A DNA stretch of 34,312 nt from Guptibacillus hwajinpoensis (GTDB lineage: Bacteria > Bacillota > Bacilli > Bacillales > Bacillaceae_O), in NCBI GenBank assembly GCA_016841765.1, contig JAENYN010000045.1:1-34312 (forward strand). Reading direction: 5' to 3'. Under the pieces are notes generated by a model that was not told the DNA's origin, did no database searches, and worked only from the letters and a program-made list of their open reading frames with translations. A program made the translations under genes and the position numbers. Shown piece by piece: positions 33,080-34,312 of this stretch; the first letter of the stretch is position 1; each line of letters starts with the position of its first letter.

Positions 33080-33884
33080 ACGTGAACACCTTCAAAGGAT
33101 CGATGAAATCACCGTCTTGCTTCATCGCAAAATAAAACGAACCCGCACCGCTGTCTCCCTGTTTCACTTTTCCGATTTTCGTTTTCGCTTCAACGAAGTC
33201 GTACAGGCGGACATCAATGTCTTCCAGATTTCCATACCATGTTTCCCATGTCTCCGTTCCGTCGGCATGCTGGATGATGACCGTATTTCCGAATTCTTCT
33301 TTTTGGCCCGCAAAAATGACAATGCCTTCTTTAACGGCTTCAACTGCTGTACCGCCGCCTGTCTCAAGATGAATTCCTTCGCCGTTCTTCTCGAAACTTT
33401 CCGTCACTTTGCCGCCGCTTACAGGCACTGCATAATCATATGAACTTTCCAATTTCCCGCCTGAAGGCGGCTCTTCTTGTTCTTCCCCTTTTTCGGGAAG
33501 GAGGGCGACCGGTGTACCGAATGTGTCATTATACCAATTGGAAACAGCTGCAAACTGAAATTCCTGCTCAAAGGTGTTTTTCACAACTGAACGGGCCTCG
33601 TTCAGGCCCGGTGTGGCGTCCTTAAATAGTATGCCGGCAGATAAAAAAAGGGCACAAGCGGCAAGGACCCGGAACATCAGCCACTCCTTGCTGAAAAGAG
33701 GGTGCCCTTTGCTGCTTGTCTGCTGATTAGGCTGAGATCCGAACGGCGCCAATCCGTGTTTCTCCTCGACACCTGGCATTTTCACGTAGCGGTCCGGCCT
33801 GCCTTGCTGTTTTATCACCCTGCCCCTGCTAGCCTCCCGTCGTTTTTCAATCCGTTTGCGCGCTTCGTTCACTCGATTTTTCAT
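33072..33884 (-). CDS. spoIVFA: Stage IV sporulation protein FA, SpoIVFB regulator
   Basis: SpoIVFA holds SpoIVFB and BofA together at the outer forespore membrane and is itself a target of the SpoIVB signal. The protein of about 270 aa has a basic cytoplasmic N-terminus, one membrane helix (about residues 69-87, LMFRVLAACALFLSAGILF) and a C-terminal LytM/M23-like domain (VTESFEKNGEGIHLETGGG ... VIIQHADGTETWETWYGNL). The HxH of active M23 enzymes is replaced by WYGNL, so it should not be a peptidase. Three starts are possible (TTG 33893, GTG 33890, ATG 33884). In B. subtilis minCD lies upstream, here beyond the window. Confidence 0.93.
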   Translation of the reverse strand: MKNRVNEARKRIEKRREASRGRVIKQQGRPDRYVKMPGVEEKHGLAPFGSQPNQQTSSKGHPLFSKEWLMFRVLAACALFLSAGILFKDATPGLNEARSVVKNTFEQEFQFAAVSNWYNDTFGTPVALLPEKGEEQEEPPSGGKLESSYDYAVPVSGGKVTESFEKNGEGIHLETGGGTAVEAVKEGIVIFAGQKEEFGNTVIIQHADGTETWETWYGNLEDIDVRLYDFVEAKTKIGKVKQGDSGAGSFYFAMKQDGDFIDPLKVFTFE

Positions 33885-34003
33885 ATCCACCAACCATCCT
33901 TCGGCTTTTTACTATCATCTTATGACTTGTCCGTGCGGTTTATGAGTTAGCGTGCGGGTTGGCGTATGAGTTTGCAGAGTTGTCAGAGCGAATTGATTTT
34001 TTG

Positions 34004-34041
34004 CGCCTAAAAAAACTCGCCGATTGGCGAGCGTTTAGGCG
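34004..34041 (-). terminator. Nested hairpin, likely terminator on the minus strand
   Basis: An outer pair CGCCTAAA / TTTAGGCG spans 34004-34041 and encloses a perfect 6-bp stem CTCGCC-GATT-GGCGAG (34015-34030). Read on the minus strand the inner stem is followed by seven T residues, the classical terminator form. It would end transcripts arriving from a gene beyond the right edge, before spoIVFA. Confidence 0.65.
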
Positions 34042-34141
34042 AAGACAGAATTGACGTTGATCTTATCAATATTCTTAAAATTGGCAGCTGCGCCGAAATA
34101 CTTCATTGCTTACCATTTATGCTTTCCTATATGAAAACAAA

Positions 34142-34312
34142 AAGGGGTTGGGGCATAACTAAATAAGTCATGCGTAGAGATAATCAATATATATAATACT
34201 GTTTACTAATAATCAGTTAAGCTAAAAAAACAAGTCCGTGCCATTGCGCTGCAGACACTCGCTTTCACCATAGGCACAAGTGCGACATCTGTTCCTGCTT
34301 CCCTCCGGTCGC
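34142..34312. repeat. Mosaic intergenic repeat, copy 2 (truncated by window end)
   Basis: From GGGTTGGGGCATAACTAAATAA onward this segment aligns with 6898-7071 in the same orientation. The first 110 bp have drifted (including a small deletion near 34190), while the last 55 or so bp, from the CACTCGCTTTC word onward, are identical to copy 1. Its right end lies outside the window. Confidence 0.85.

Larger units (their letters stand above)
33885..34312. other. Right-edge intergenic region, no gene seen
   Basis: No coding frame can be supported in these 428 bp. They hold a terminator-like nested hairpin (34004-34041), two short modules shared with 21930-22000, and the second copy of the mosaic repeat cut off by the window end. 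Confidence 0.6.

Overview
The window looks like chromosomal core DNA from an endospore-forming Bacillaceae bacterium. The evidence is the gene order, which follows the Bacillus subtilis segment from dtd/relA to spoIVFA, and a dense set of sporulation genes: spoVB, bofC, coxA-like, safA, spo0B, spoIVFB and spoIVFA. The species cannot be fixed from sequence alone. No tRNA, rRNA, CRISPR array, transposase or prophage gene was seen.

Layout, left to right. At 0.4-6.7 kb, dtd, relA, apt, recJ and a LapA-like gene all lie on the minus strand. At 6.9-7.3 kb there is a mosaic non-coding repeat. At 7.4-10.9 kb are secF, secD, comN and a COG2426 membrane protein, with SecD and SecF as two separate overlapping genes. 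spoVB is on the plus strand at 11.0-12.6 kb and faces a DUF421 gene and an ArsB/NhaD-type permease. At 14.9-20.7 kb are yrzE (plus strand), then yajC, tgt, queA, a DUF2905 gene, ruvB, ruvA and bofC, covering queuosine synthesis, Holliday junction processing and the sigma-K checkpoint. At 20.8-24.9 kb are yebC, a coxA-like lipoprotein gene, a CotS-like kinase gene and safA, which are mostly spore envelope functions. niaR (plus strand) follows without the nifS-nad cluster found beside it in B. subtilis. At 25.8-33.9 kb are pheA, pheB, obg, spo0B, rpmA, prp, rplU, an RNase E/G gene, spoIVFB and spoIVFA. The right edge repeats the mosaic element seen at 6.9 kb and is cut by the window end.

How the genes fit together. 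relA and obg act in the stringent response and ribosome maturation. rplU-prp-rpmA is a ribosomal operon in which Prp trims the N-terminus of L27. spo0B passes phosphate towards Spo0A. spoIVFA/spoIVFB and bofC control pro-sigma-K processing. safA, its neighbouring kinase and the coxA-like lipoprotein belong to spore coat or cortex assembly. secD, secF and yajC are accessory Sec translocase parts.

The least ordinary material is non-coding. It includes a mosaic repeat present twice (6898-7322 and from about 34142), a nested-palindrome element (15325-15419), a three-unit 52-bp tandem hairpin repeat (21756-21911), and a set of three short modules kept in the same order at about 21.73-22.0 kb and 34.0-34.12 kb. 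Among genes, the points of interest are the secD/secF split, the terminator-shaped hairpin inside the start of the kinase gene, a probable CTG start on the coxA-like gene, and the rplU promoter packed directly behind the RNase E/G stop codon. I found no convincing new multi-gene system.
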